A stretch of 64,000 nucleotides of DNA, from contig NZ_CP140614.1 in assembly GCF_036556685.1 (NCBI RefSeq), positions 1,302,001-1,366,000 of the forward strand, in the 5' to 3' direction. A program made the position numbers and the translations under genes. Each line of letters starts with the position of its first letter. The stretch's first letter is position 1. The DNA comes from Sulfurospirillum sp. 1612. Lineage in GTDB: Bacteria; Campylobacterota; Campylobacteria; Campylobacterales; Sulfurospirillaceae. Under the pieces are notes generated by a model. It saw nothing but the letters and a program-made list of their open reading frames with translations. It did no database searches and was not told where the DNA came from. This document shows positions 35,758 to 45,536 of this stretch, piece by piece.

Positions 35758-37772
35758 AATCGTGCACTCAATCCAACATAAAAGCTGCGTTCATAATTGA
35801 CAGGATAGACACCTAGATTGTAACCATCATAGGCAAACAACGCATTTTTTCTCCCAAAGATATTGTTAATCTTGGCAAAATATTGAAACTGTTTGTAATG
35901 GTATGTGATGGAGAGATCAGTAGAGTTATATGAGGGCATCTTGCCCAGATTTTCTTCAAAATCACTCATGGCATAGGCTTTTGATTTGTAGATATGAGAG
36001 AGTACCACATTAAGCCGATAGGTTGGTTTATACATCAATGAGAGTTTAATATTATGTGCCGCAACTCCGGGGATTTCATTGCCTACAATGCTTGCATTGG
36101 CACTATCAGAGACAATTTTTGTCTTGACAAAAGCATAATTCACACTCAGTGCTATATTGTAGAAAATATTATATTTGTCATAAACTTCAAAGCCATATTT
36201 TCTTGTTTTATCTAAATTAGTATTGGTATAGGTTGCGCCATTGTAATAAATTTCATCTTTTATTTTAGAGTAAAATAGTGAAATTTTTGTTTTATTTGGA
36301 TACCCTAAATAATTATATCCCATATTGAGTGTTTGCACCTTCATCGGCTTGATAAAACCATTAAATGTATTGGTAAAAGCATTAAAAAATCTGTCAACAT
36401 CGGGTGCTTGAAAGGATTGGTTTGCATTGATAAAGATTGAGGATATTTTATCAAATTCATAATTATATCCCATATCATATGCTTGTAAAAAATAACGATC
36501 TGAGAGTTCGCTTGAAGCCGTATGGTAGCGATAATCCACCCGCTCACCTCTTGCCCCAAAGGAAATCGTACTGTGGTTTTTTTGATAATCTACTTTTGCA
36601 TAGTAGCCTAGATTATTTTTTTGTGTGCTTTTGGTATCGTTGTAACGCTCCCCATCAAACTGTTGAATCCCCAACACACTTTTGAACCCATCTTGGGTGT
36701 AATATATCTTGGTATCATAGGTTTTATAATCATAATAGTTTATCGAATTATAGGTGATAAAATCTGAGGTTTTATCTTCGTTGGTGCCTTGAAATGCTAT
36801 GGTTATCTTCTTGTTTAATTTATATTTGAGACCATAACTCAAAACATCAGATGACAGCGATTGCTCTGAATAATCTGTCCCATAACTGGACGCAGGAATA
36901 CTATTGGCACTTTGATTGTATTGTTCCCACGTCAACGCATTGGGATATTTAAAGTGCATTTTTGAAAATGTCTTTCCCAAATGCAAGGTCACATTCTCTG
37001 TTGGTGTAAATATTCCTTTGATGCCTTTATTGGTGCTAGAACTATCATTTTTGGTTCCATCAAGTGCAATCTCTTTTTCGCCATTACTCTGCATCCCATC
37101 AACATAACCACTAATTGAAAATTTTTCTTTTTTGATACCAAGCGCAAGCGCCCCATAGCGAAGCCCATTGCTTCCGATATAAGTTTTTACTCCCACTCCT
37201 GTATGGTTTTTGGTCATGATATTTATCACTCCTGCATTGGCACCATCGCCATATTCTACAGAACCGGAACCTTTGATAATCTCAATCTTTTGAATATCTT
37301 CAAGGGGAATCGAAGATAAGAGTTGGGGTGTCAGATCAATGTTATTAAGTCGTTTTCCATCGACATTGACGACGATATTTTCATATCCATTTTCAACACC
37401 ATAGCCTCTTAAATCTAGCTTTTGGGTAAATTGATTGCCGAAACTTGGCATGGTTGAGATTGAAGTCTGAGTATTGAGAAAGTCGTATAAATTTTGAGAG
37501 TTGGATCTTTTTATTTGTGCATTTGTATAAATTTCTGATGCAAATGGAGCATTGAGAGATTTAACTTTAATCGCCTTAGATATGACGACAACGGGGGCTA
37601 ATTCTTGTGGGGGTGTCTCTTCTTCGCTTTCGCTGTATGTCTCTTGCTTTTGAGTTTGATTGACTGAATCAGTGTAACTTTGAGTGGAACGCGCCAATGT
37701 TACAGTCGTACTCACAGCAAGAATAGCAGCAAGTGAAAAATACTTCCCACGAAATCCTTGTGGATTTTTCAT
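35754..37772 (-). CDS. TonB-dependent outer membrane receptor
   Basis: 672 residues. A signal peptide at the N terminus is followed by a TonB-box-like APVVVIS segment, a plug domain (residues about 75-190: DLRGYGVENGYENIVVNVDG, RLNNIDL, IKGSGSVEYGDGANAGVINI) and a beta-barrel ending in the aromatic SFYVGLSARF. The plug resembles BtuB/siderophore receptors of the COG4206 type. Ligand is unknown; cobalamin is attractive because the B12-dependent metH is 2 kb away, but iron chelates are equally possible. No Fur box was evident upstream. Confidence 0.9.
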   Translation of the reverse strand: MKNPQGFRGKYFSLAAILAVSTTVTLARSTQSYTDSVNQTQKQETYSESEEETPPQELAPVVVISKAIKVKSLNAPFASEIYTNAQIKRSNSQNLYDFLNTQTSISTMPSFGNQFTQKLDLRGYGVENGYENIVVNVDGKRLNNIDLTPQLLSSIPLEDIQKIEIIKGSGSVEYGDGANAGVINIMTKNHTGVGVKTYIGSNGLRYGALALGIKKEKFSISGYVDGMQSNGEKEIALDGTKNDSSSTNKGIKGIFTPTENVTLHLGKTFSKMHFKYPNALTWEQYNQSANSIPASSYGTDYSEQSLSSDVLSYGLKYKLNKKITIAFQGTNEDKTSDFITYNSINYYDYKTYDTKIYYTQDGFKSVLGIQQFDGERYNDTKSTQKNNLGYYAKVDYQKNHSTISFGARGERVDYRYHTASSELSDRYFLQAYDMGYNYEFDKISSIFINANQSFQAPDVDRFFNAFTNTFNGFIKPMKVQTLNMGYNYLGYPNKTKISLFYSKIKDEIYYNGATYTNTNLDKTRKYGFEVYDKYNIFYNIALSVNYAFVKTKIVSDSANASIVGNEIPGVAAHNIKLSLMYKPTYRLNVVLSHIYKSKAYAMSDFEENLGKMPSYNSTDLSITYHYKQFQYFAKINNIFGRKNALFAYDGYNLGVYPVNYERSFYVGLSARF

Positions 37773-37865
37773 TTTTTCTCCTAAGATTAATTTGAATTCA
37801 AATTCTACACAAATACGGCTTAAAAATTATGATACAATTCGACAAAATATAACCAAAGGGATATC

Positions 37866-38228
37866 ATGCAATACAATAAACTAACACCAGAAGAAGAGAG
37901 AGTGATTCTCGAAAAAGGTACAGAGATGCCTTATAGTGGCGAATATGATGCTTTTTATGAAGAGGGGATCTATCTTTGCAAACGTTGTAATACTCCTTTA
38001 TTCACATCAAATGCAAAATTCAAATCAGGCTGTGGTTGGCCGAGTTTTGATGATGCCATTGATGGGGCTGTTCATGAAACACTAGATGCTGATGGCAGAA
38101 GGACAGAAATCACTTGTGCCACTTGTGGGGCACACTTGGGTCATGTTTTTGAAGGAGAAGGATTCACCCCTAAAAATACGAGACATTGTGTCAATTCTAT
38201 CTCATTAAAATTTCAAAAAAACAAGTAA
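37866..38228 (+). CDS. msrB: Peptide methionine (R)-S-oxide reductase
   Basis: 120 residues of the MsrB family, which repairs oxidised methionine residues in proteins. Two zinc-binding CxxC pairs occur (YLCKRCN and ITCATCG), with the family signatures KSGCGWPSFDDA, GHVFEGEG and the catalytic RHCVNS near the C terminus. It is alone on its strand next to a divergent TonB receptor and just upstream of the YitT-like gene by seven bases. It lacks an msrA domain, so it is the stand-alone form. Confidence 0.95.
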   Translation: MQYNKLTPEEERVILEKGTEMPYSGEYDAFYEEGIYLCKRCNTPLFTSNAKFKSGCGWPSFDDAIDGAVHETLDADGRRTEITCATCGAHLGHVFEGEGFTPKNTRHCVNSISLKFQKNK

Positions 38229-38235
38229 GGCTATC

Positions 38236-39069
38236 ATGATAAAACAAGAATTGAAAAATTATCTTTATATACTCTTAGGCTCTATTATTTTGGCCTTTGG
38301 TGTTGTATGGTTTTTTGCTCCCAATCACATGATTACAGGTGGTACGGCAGGTCTTGCCTTGTTGATTCACTATATCAGCCCTTTTAGTATCGGATCACTC
38401 ATCATTGCTATTAATATCCCTCTTTTGATTATTGGTATCAAATACTTAGGGAAAATGTTTGCCATTCGTACGATTATCACACTCGTATTGATTTCTACAT
38501 TTATTGATATCATGATTAGATTTTTTCATCTTAAAGCCCTTGTGATGGATACCCCCCTTGCCGCTATATTTGGAGGTATCTTTATCGGTGTGGGCATTGC
38601 CATCATTATCAAAGGCAATTCAAGCGCAGGAGGCTCTACGATTATCGCGAGAATTGTTGCTTCAAATACCGAAATCAAACCGGGACAAGTATTATTGTTT
38701 TTAGATTTTTGTATTGTCTTTTCGGCACTCTTTATCTTAGATGATAATGTGAGAGTGTTATGGAGTATTGTGAGTATCTATATCACCTCTCGCGTGATTG
38801 ATATGGTCTTGACCGGAAATCTCAACAAAAAAGTTGTCAATATCGTCACCGAAAAAGCAGACCTCTTAAAAGTACGAATTCGGGAAGATTTGGGAGAATA
38901 TGGGACGATTATCACAGGAGATGGTTTGTATGGAGAACACAAAACGATGATTCTCATCATCGTGGAAGTCACCAAATTACAATACCTCCGAGAACTTGTA
39001 AAAAACAATGACCCGGAGGCTTTTTTGATTATTTCAGAAGCAAATGAGATGCTAGGACGCGGCAATTAA
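38236..39069 (+). CDS. YitT-family membrane protein
   Basis: 277 residues: about five membrane helices in residues 8-190 (YitT_membrane/DUF161) and a C-terminal DUF2179 domain containing GEYGTIITGDGLYGEHKTMILIIVE. Typical N-terminal features are FAPNHMITGGTAGLALLIH and the GGSTIIARI segment. Function of the family is unknown. It follows msrB closely and its stop codon overlaps the stop of the convergent metH by three bases. Confidence 0.88.
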   Translation: MIKQELKNYLYILLGSIILAFGVVWFFAPNHMITGGTAGLALLIHYISPFSIGSLIIAINIPLLIIGIKYLGKMFAIRTIITLVLISTFIDIMIRFFHLKALVMDTPLAAIFGGIFIGVGIAIIIKGNSSAGGSTIIARIVASNTEIKPGQVLLFLDFCIVFSALFILDDNVRVLWSIVSIYITSRVIDMVLTGNLNKKVVNIVTEKADLLKVRIREDLGEYGTIITGDGLYGEHKTMILIIVEVTKLQYLRELVKNNDPEAFLIISEANEMLGRGN

Positions 39070-42000
39070 ATACTAAAATAGAGTGCTTCTTGATGATGTA
39101 CGACCATCGCGGTGGTACTTTGTTCTGGGTGAATCTGAAACGTTTCACTCAGTTCAATACCAAACTCTTCAGGTTTCAATAAATCAAAAATCACTTTTGA
39201 ATCACTGAGTTCCGGACAAGCCGGATAACCAAAAGAGTAACGACATCCTTGATACGCCCGCATTTTGACATCTTTGAGGGCATGTCCCTCTTTTTCGGCA
39301 ATACCCAAATCAAGTCGGATTTGTTTGTGCGCTACCTCAGCCAACGCTTCTGCTAGTTCAATACTCAAACCATGCACCAAATGATACTCTTTGAAATTTC
39401 CTTTGTCATAGAGCTCTTTTTCATACGCACTAAAACGACTCCCAGCACTCACACAAGTAAAGGCCACCACATCATCTCTTTCTGATGAGAAAAAATCACT
39501 CAAACATCGAAACGGTTTGCGTGTCTGTCTTGGAAAATCAAGCGTATGCGTGATGTCAGCCTCATGTAAAGCGTCACGATTGACTTCATTGTCACTAAAA
39601 TATCCTCGATTTTCATCCAAAATATAGAGTTTATTTTCATCACTGCGACAAGGATAATACCCATAGATGATGGTCGGGTCAAACAAATCCATCTTTTCTA
39701 TGTCTGTTTTCAATCGCTCATAAAGTGGCCACAAAACCTCATCCCTTTGTTTTAGTTTCGCTTCGCGCCCCATGCCCTTGCCACTATAACCCCAAGCACG
39801 AGAGAAAAGAATTTTATGATTAATCCACTCATAAGCAATCTGTTTAAGATCAGCTTGTAGCGTTCGTCTTCCCCAAAAAGGAGGCGTGGGGATTGTAATA
39901 TCACGACGCGGCATCTTAATCTCATCATAAGGAGGTATGTCTACCTTTTTCTTTTTGACTTTTACGATATTTTCATCCGTTTTTTTACGCTCAAAGTCGG
40001 TATTGAAATTCCCTTTTTCGATGCGTGTCATGGCCTCAATTCCCTCAAAGGCATCTTTACAATAAAAAATCGGACCATCATAAATCGGCCGACAAAAATC
40101 TTCAACAAAATTATCCGTCAATGCAGCTCCTCCGAGTATGACCGGCACCTTCAGACCGATGGATTGTAGTTTTTCAAGATTCTCTTTCATCACACCGGTT
40201 GATTTCACTAATAACCCACTCATACCAATCGCACTGGCTTGGTGCTCATTATAGTTTTTAATAAAATCATCAATATCTACTTTAATTCCCAAATTAATCA
40301 CTTTAAAACCATTGTTGGAGAGGATAATATCTACTAGGTTTTTACCGACATCATGAACATCACCTTTGACCGTGCCGAGTATGAGCGTCGTATCGCTGGC
40401 TTTGTCGATTTTTGGTAAATACGGATTGAGAAAATCGACACTGGCTTTCATCACTTCAGCAGATTGCAATACAAAAGGTAGTTGCATCTGTCCACTTCCA
40501 AAAAGCTCACCCACCACTTTCATCGCATCAATTAAAATCTTATTGACGATAATCTCTGGAGCAATGGTCTCTTTAACGCGATCAAGCAAGGGCATCATCC
40601 GCTCTTTATCACCATCAATCAAAAGTTTTGCCAGTTTTTCTTCATCACTAAGTTTTAGATAAGCCGCATCTTCTTCATCTTGATTGACCTCTTTAACATC
40701 TTCAAAATATTCAATAAATTTAAAAAGAGGATCCCCTTCACTGCGATTATTAAAGAGTAAATCTTCACAGATTTTTCTTTGTTCATCGGTGATTTTATGC
40801 ATCGGGATTGTATTTTTAACATTCACAATTGCCATAGAGAGTCCGGCTTGAACACAATGATATAAAAATACGGAATTGAGATACTCTCGTGCTTTTTTGG
40901 CCAACCCAAATGAGATATTAGAAACGCCTAGCACAAAACCGACTTCAGGGTGCATCTCATGAAAAGCTTTGATTGCTTCGATGACATCAATCGCCGCGGT
41001 AAAATACTCTTCATCCCCACTTCCTACGGTAAACGTCAGCAAATCAAAGACTAAATCATTAGGATTGATACCATGCATTTGTGTGGCACGTTCATATATT
41101 CTTTGTGCGATTTGGATTTTTTGCTCTTTTGTCTTAGCCATCCCTTTTTCATCGATGGTCAAACAAACCAAAGCACAGCCAAAGCGTTTAGCAAGAGAAC
41201 AAACTTTATCGAATTTTTCAATACCATCTTCTAAATTGACTGAATTAATGATGGGTTTACCACCAATATGTTTGAGTGCTACCTCAAGAGCATTAAGCTG
41301 TGTGGTATCGGGCATCAAGGGTAAGGAGATTTTTTGTGTATATCTACTGACCACTTCTTGCATATCACGACTCTCATCGCGTCCGGCAAAACCAACACTC
41401 ACATCAATCCCATGGGCGCCACTTCTCACCTGTTGTTGCGCGACAGACAAGGTGCCATCATAATCACTACTTAAGAGTAATTCACGAAATGCTTTTGAAC
41501 CCGTCGCATTGGAGCGCTCTCCTACGAGAAAAGGGGCAGGGTCTTGTTTGATTGATCGTGTTTCAAATAATGACGCAATAGAAGTCGGAACACTTCCTTT
41601 TGGGGCACGGGGTACTTTTCCTTCTATTCTTTTGGATAATTCTAAAATATGTTGCGGTGTTGTGCCACAACATCCACCAAGGAGGCTCACGCCATCATAT
41701 TGTAAAAATCCCTCTTGCAGTTTGGCAAACTCATCAGGTCCCATCGGATAAAAGGTGTAACCTCCCCTATTTTGCGGTAATCCTGCATTGGCATGAACGC
41801 TAATAGGCTTGCCCCAAACTTCACTCAAAGTTTTGACATGCTTGTCAATTTGTTCCGGTCCGGTACCACAGTTAAAACCAAGGCTCATGATATCAAAAGG
41901 CTCTAATATGGTGGCGATGGTTGTCGCATCGGTTCCGATTAACATCGTACCTGAGAGTTCAATCGTGACCGAGACCATGACCGGGAGCTTGGTGTTTTTT

Positions 42001-42545
42001 TCTTCTTGTATATCTTGAATCGCGTGCAATGCGGCCTTAATTTGCAATGGATCTTGGGCTGTTTCTATCAAAAACAGATCAACCCCTCCGTCAATCAAAC
42101 CCGACGCAGCGATTTTATAGCCCGCATACATATCATCATAACTAATATGCCCTAAAGAAGGCAGTTTTGTACCCGGTCCTAATGAACCCGCACAAAATCT
42201 GGGTTTGGTAATCGTGCTAAATGTATCACACGAATCCTTAGCAATCATCGCTCCGTTTTTTGCCAATTCATACGTACGTTCTGCAATATCATAATCATCT
42301 AAAACCCAAGGCAAAGCCCCAAAAGTATTGGTCTTAATAATATCAGCACCCGCTTTGAGATACCCTTGGTGTATTGTTTCTATCACCGCTTTGCATGTCG
42401 TATTTAAAAGTTCATTACATCCCTCTAATGAACCACTCCAAGCATCTTTTGGTATGGTCGATGCTTGTATCTGTGTACCCATAGCACCATCTATTAGTAG
42501 TACTTTTTGGTGTATCAATGTTTCTAATTTCAAAATCAATCCCAT
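39066..42545 (-). CDS. metH: Cobalamin-dependent methionine synthase
   Basis: 1159-residue enzyme that transfers a methyl group from methyl-tetrahydrofolate to homocysteine. The order is standard: homocysteine-binding domain with zinc cysteines (GFNCGTGP and GGCCGTTP, residues 1-330), pterin-binding domain (about 345-620), cobalamin-binding cap and DVHDVGKNLVDIIL motif (about 640-880) with the His that ligates cobalt, and a C-terminal activation domain ending in PACPELSDSK and the terminal barrel. The frame is intact. A start a few codons later (TTG-AAA-TTA) cannot be excluded. The convergent yitT gene overlaps at the stop. Confidence 0.96.
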   Translation of the reverse strand: MGLILKLETLIHQKVLLIDGAMGTQIQASTIPKDAWSGSLEGCNELLNTTCKAVIETIHQGYLKAGADIIKTNTFGALPWVLDDYDIAERTYELAKNGAMIAKDSCDTFSTITKPRFCAGSLGPGTKLPSLGHISYDDMYAGYKIAASGLIDGGVDLFLIETAQDPLQIKAALHAIQDIQEEKNTKLPVMVSVTIELSGTMLIGTDATTIATILEPFDIMSLGFNCGTGPEQIDKHVKTLSEVWGKPISVHANAGLPQNRGGYTFYPMGPDEFAKLQEGFLQYDGVSLLGGCCGTTPQHILELSKRIEGKVPRAPKGSVPTSIASLFETRSIKQDPAPFLVGERSNATGSKAFRELLLSSDYDGTLSVAQQQVRSGAHGIDVSVGFAGRDESRDMQEVVSRYTQKISLPLMPDTTQLNALEVALKHIGGKPIINSVNLEDGIEKFDKVCSLAKRFGCALVCLTIDEKGMAKTKEQKIQIAQRIYERATQMHGINPNDLVFDLLTFTVGSGDEEYFTAAIDVIEAIKAFHEMHPEVGFVLGVSNISFGLAKKAREYLNSVFLYHCVQAGLSMAIVNVKNTIPMHKITDEQRKICEDLLFNNRSEGDPLFKFIEYFEDVKEVNQDEEDAAYLKLSDEEKLAKLLIDGDKERMMPLLDRVKETIAPEIIVNKILIDAMKVVGELFGSGQMQLPFVLQSAEVMKASVDFLNPYLPKIDKASDTTLILGTVKGDVHDVGKNLVDIILSNNGFKVINLGIKVDIDDFIKNYNEHQASAIGMSGLLVKSTGVMKENLEKLQSIGLKVPVILGGAALTDNFVEDFCRPIYDGPIFYCKDAFEGIEAMTRIEKGNFNTDFERKKTDENIVKVKKKKVDIPPYDEIKMPRRDITIPTPPFWGRRTLQADLKQIAYEWINHKILFSRAWGYSGKGMGREAKLKQRDEVLWPLYERLKTDIEKMDLFDPTIIYGYYPCRSDENKLYILDENRGYFSDNEVNRDALHEADITHTLDFPRQTRKPFRCLSDFFSSERDDVVAFTCVSAGSRFSAYEKELYDKGNFKEYHLVHGLSIELAEALAEVAHKQIRLDLGIAEKEGHALKDVKMRAYQGCRYSFGYPACPELSDSKVIFDLLKPEEFGIELSETFQIHPEQSTTAMVVHHQEALYFSI

Positions 42546-42733
42546 AAATTTTTGTCACAATAGCTATTTCTTCAAAGAAGTGCATGATGTGCTATAGAAG
42601 AAAGTTATTATAGTATTATAATTATATCATATTATACTTGTTTGCAGCTATGGTCAATTTTTAACCACTTTTTTTCGATTTAGTGATTATTTATGTGATA
42701 GAATTTCTCAACTTAAAAAAACAAGGAGAGAAA

Positions 42734-44029
42734 ATGAAAAAATGGTTATTACCTATTTTGTTACTGTTACCCTCACTGGCGTTAGCAGAAGACAAACTAG
42801 ATACGGGTGACACAGCTTGGATGATAATGTCGAGTGCATTGGTACTCTTGATGACTCCTGCGGGATTGGCATTATTTTATGGTGGGATGACACGATCAAA
42901 AAATATTCTTAATACTTATGCGATGGTATTTGTAGGCTTTGCAGTCGCTTTTGTGACTTGGATTGCTGTGGGTTATTCTATTGCATTTGGTACCTCAGCA
43001 GGGGGATTAAATAACATCATGGGTGGTTTTGCTAATACCTTTTTAAATGGTATTTCATATTCTGATTTAAGCGGAAGTTATCCGACCTATGTTTTCATAT
43101 TCTTTCAAGCAACTTTTGCGGGTATTACCGTAGCGATTGCAAGTGGTTCTATTGTCGATCGTATGAAATTTTCAACATGGCTCATCTTTACCGCACTTTG
43201 GATTGCAATTGTTTATGGTCCAGTAGCGCACATGGTATGGGGTGGCGGCTATCTGATGGCTCTTGGCGCACTTGATTTCGCCGGTGGTACGGTTGTTCAT
43301 ATGAATGGTGGACTTGCTGGTTTGGTTTTGGCCTACTTCGTCGGTAAAAGAACCGGTTATCCAACATTGGCAATGAAACCAATGAGTGTCATGCTCACAG
43401 CACTCGGTGCAGCGCTCCTATGGTTTGGTTGGTATGGTTTTAATGCCGGGTCTGCTTTTGGTGCCAATGCCATCGCGGGACTTGCTGCTTTGACTACGAC
43501 CATCGCAACTGCTGCTGCGGCTGTAACTTGGATTTTAATCGAATGGGTTATCTATAAAAAACCTACACTGCTAGGTGCGGCTTCTGGTGTTGTAGCTGGA
43601 TTGGTTGCTATTACTCCTGCTGCTGGTTTTGTTGGTGTCGGTGGTGCTTTTATCATCGGGATTGTAGGCGCCTTTGTCGGACACTTTGGTGTCGCAACCT
43701 TGAAGAAAACATTTGGTTACGATGATAGCTTGGATGCCTTTGGTATTCACTTCCTTGTTGGTTTATGGGGTGCTATTGCTACGGGAATCTTCGCACTTAA
43801 TGACAAAGATTTATTATGGGATGGTCCTTTAAAGGATAGTGGTGATAGAATGGGTCAAGTCATGATACAATTAGAGTCAGCTGCTATTGTTACGGTTTAT
43901 ACTCTAATCGGTACGGTCATCGTTTACTTTATCGCTTCAGCAATCACAGGTGGTGGTCGAGTAGATGAAGAGACAGAAGCCGTAGGACTTGATGAAGCAA
44001 TTCACGGAGAAAAAGGATTAAACCTCTAA
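42734..44029 (+). CDS. amtB: Ammonium transporter AmtB
   Basis: 431 residues. A signal peptide (MKKWLLPILLLLPSLALA) precedes 11 membrane helices. Family motifs are TAWMIMSSALVLLMTPAGLALFYGGM, the pore-lining histidine in FAGGTVVHMNGG and the second in FGIHFLVGLWG. It moves ammonium or ammonia into the cell and is blocked by the PII protein. ATG 42734 follows AAGGAGAG; an in-frame ATG at 42683 would put a nonhydrophobic leader before the signal peptide and is rejected. The glnK gene follows. Confidence 0.95.
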   Translation: MKKWLLPILLLLPSLALAEDKLDTGDTAWMIMSSALVLLMTPAGLALFYGGMTRSKNILNTYAMVFVGFAVAFVTWIAVGYSIAFGTSAGGLNNIMGGFANTFLNGISYSDLSGSYPTYVFIFFQATFAGITVAIASGSIVDRMKFSTWLIFTALWIAIVYGPVAHMVWGGGYLMALGALDFAGGTVVHMNGGLAGLVLAYFVGKRTGYPTLAMKPMSVMLTALGAALLWFGWYGFNAGSAFGANAIAGLAALTTTIATAAAAVTWILIEWVIYKKPTLLGAASGVVAGLVAITPAAGFVGVGGAFIIGIVGAFVGHFGVATLKKTFGYDDSLDAFGIHFLVGLWGAIATGIFALNDKDLLWDGPLKDSGDRMGQVMIQLESAAIVTVYTLIGTVIVYFIASAITGGGRVDEETEAVGLDEAIHGEKGLNL

Positions 44030-44043
44030 TCCAAATGCAGTGT

Positions 44044-44072
44044 ATCTTGCCAAAATCTAACGTTGGCAAGAT
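44044..44072 (+). other. Hairpin between amtB and glnK
   Basis: A perfect 10-base-pair stem ATCTTGCCAA/TTGGCAAGAT with a nine-base loop occurs 14 bases after the amtB stop. It has no T-run, so partial termination or mRNA processing that sets the amtB:glnK ratio is more likely than a full stop. A smaller stem TTGGG/CCCAA (44082-44097) sits before the glnK ribosome site. Confidence 0.45.
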
Positions 44073-44112
44073 CAATTTTCATTGGGTTATCGCCCAAAAA
44101 AGGAGCAAATAA

Positions 44113-44451
<339 letters not shown>

Positions 44452-44467
44452 GCCTTATAAATAAAGA

Positions 44468-44494
44468 GAGACAAGTACACTAGGTATTTGTCTC
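44468..44494 (+). terminator. Probable terminator after glnK
   Basis: The inverted repeat GAGACAA/TTGTCTC with an imperfectly paired middle is followed by ATTCTTC. It lies between glnK and the convergent LOG-family gene, whose stop falls in the same few bases, so it may act on both strands. Confidence 0.5.
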
Positions 44495-45449
44495 ATTCTT
44501 CAAATAGTGGCGTTTTGTTGGCAATATGCCATCGTTGCATCCCTTCCCATGCTTCTTGAGCATTTTGGGCATACCAAAAAAGTTCACGATCTTCAAAATC
44601 AATCACCCCTTCTAGCATCAACTGTTCAAAGTTAATCAATCGCTCCCAATACTCTTCTCCTATCAACACAATAGGCAATGGCGGCATTTTACGGGTTTGA
44701 ACCAACATCAACACTTCAAACAATTCATCCAATGTCCCATATCCTCCAGGAAACACTAGCAAGCCACACGCACGTTTTAGAAAATGCATCTTGCGTGTCG
44801 AAAAATAGTGAAATTGAAAACAAAGATCTGGCGTGATATAAGGATTAGGAAATTGCTCATGAGGCAGAGAAATATTGAAACCAATCGTCTCCGCCCCTAC
44901 ATCAAAAGCACCGCGATTTGCTGCTTCCATGATGCCAGGACCACCACCGGTCGCCAAAGCGATTGTTTTATCATGATGCTCCTGACATGTCGTAGCGACC
45001 AAGCGTCCAAACTCTCTGGCTATCTCATAATATTTTGCTTTTTCTAATAACTTCTCAGCAATCTCTACATTACGTTTCAAAGTCTTTGAGTGAGGCTCTT
45101 TGCAATATGCCGCTTGTGCCTTTTCGAGATTTTTGATAGCAGTGGATTTCTCTTTGATTCGTGTGGAGCCATAAACGACAATGGTCTTTTTGATTTGATG
45201 TTGGCGCAGCAAAGATTCTGCTTTGAGATAATCAAGCTCTAAACGGATGGATCGTGTTTCATCTGAGAGGATAAAATCCTGATCCTCTTCTGCTAACGCA
45301 TAGCTTTTGCTGTGCTGAATCGCTTTTATATATTGAGAAGCCTTTGGGTCTTCTTCAGGTGATTTTGGTGCTTCTTCAGGTAGAGCACAATGTCGTTTCT
45401 TTTTATTGACAGGTTTTTTAAATAGTTTGTTTTTCATCACGTATCTCAT
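44493..45449 (-). CDS. LOG-family (TIGR00730) Rossmann-fold protein
   Basis: 318 residues. The C-terminal 200 contain the LOG signatures GGGPGIMEAANRGAFDVG and PGGYGTLDELFEVL. Family members cleave cytokinin-type nucleoside 5'-monophosphates to a base and ribose phosphate, or are of unknown activity in bacteria, and are often misnamed lysine decarboxylase. The N-terminal 100 residues are basic then helical and not part of the catalytic fold. The start may be ATG 45437 rather than 45449, because a GAGA site stands at the right distance from it. Confidence 0.82.
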   Translation of the reverse strand: MRYVMKNKLFKKPVNKKKRHCALPEEAPKSPEEDPKASQYIKAIQHSKSYALAEEDQDFILSDETRSIRLELDYLKAESLLRQHQIKKTIVVYGSTRIKEKSTAIKNLEKAQAAYCKEPHSKTLKRNVEIAEKLLEKAKYYEIAREFGRLVATTCQEHHDKTIALATGGGPGIMEAANRGAFDVGAETIGFNISLPHEQFPNPYITPDLCFQFHYFSTRKMHFLKRACGLLVFPGGYGTLDELFEVLMLVQTRKMPPLPIVLIGEEYWERLINFEQLMLEGVIDFEDRELFWYAQNAQEAWEGMQRWHIANKTPLFEE

Positions 45450-45536
45450 TTTTTAAAATCTAATAACACGAAGATTATAGCACTTTTTAAAGCGTTTGTT
45501 AATGTAAAAGATGTAAAATCGAAAAAAGGAGATGTT

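Noticed and set aside
39066-39069. Overlapping stop codons of yitT and metH as a regulatory feature
   Set aside because: Convergent genes sharing a TTAA is common in compact genomes and needs no special explanation.
40969-41463. 164-residue reading frame on the plus strand inside metH
   Set aside because: It lies antisense to a fully conserved enzyme, has no homology I recognise and no ribosome site; a shadow frame.
42546-42733. Possible SAM or cobalamin riboswitch upstream of metH
   Set aside because: The 188-base spacer is AT-rich with small stems only; I could not recognise a B12 box or S-box motif.
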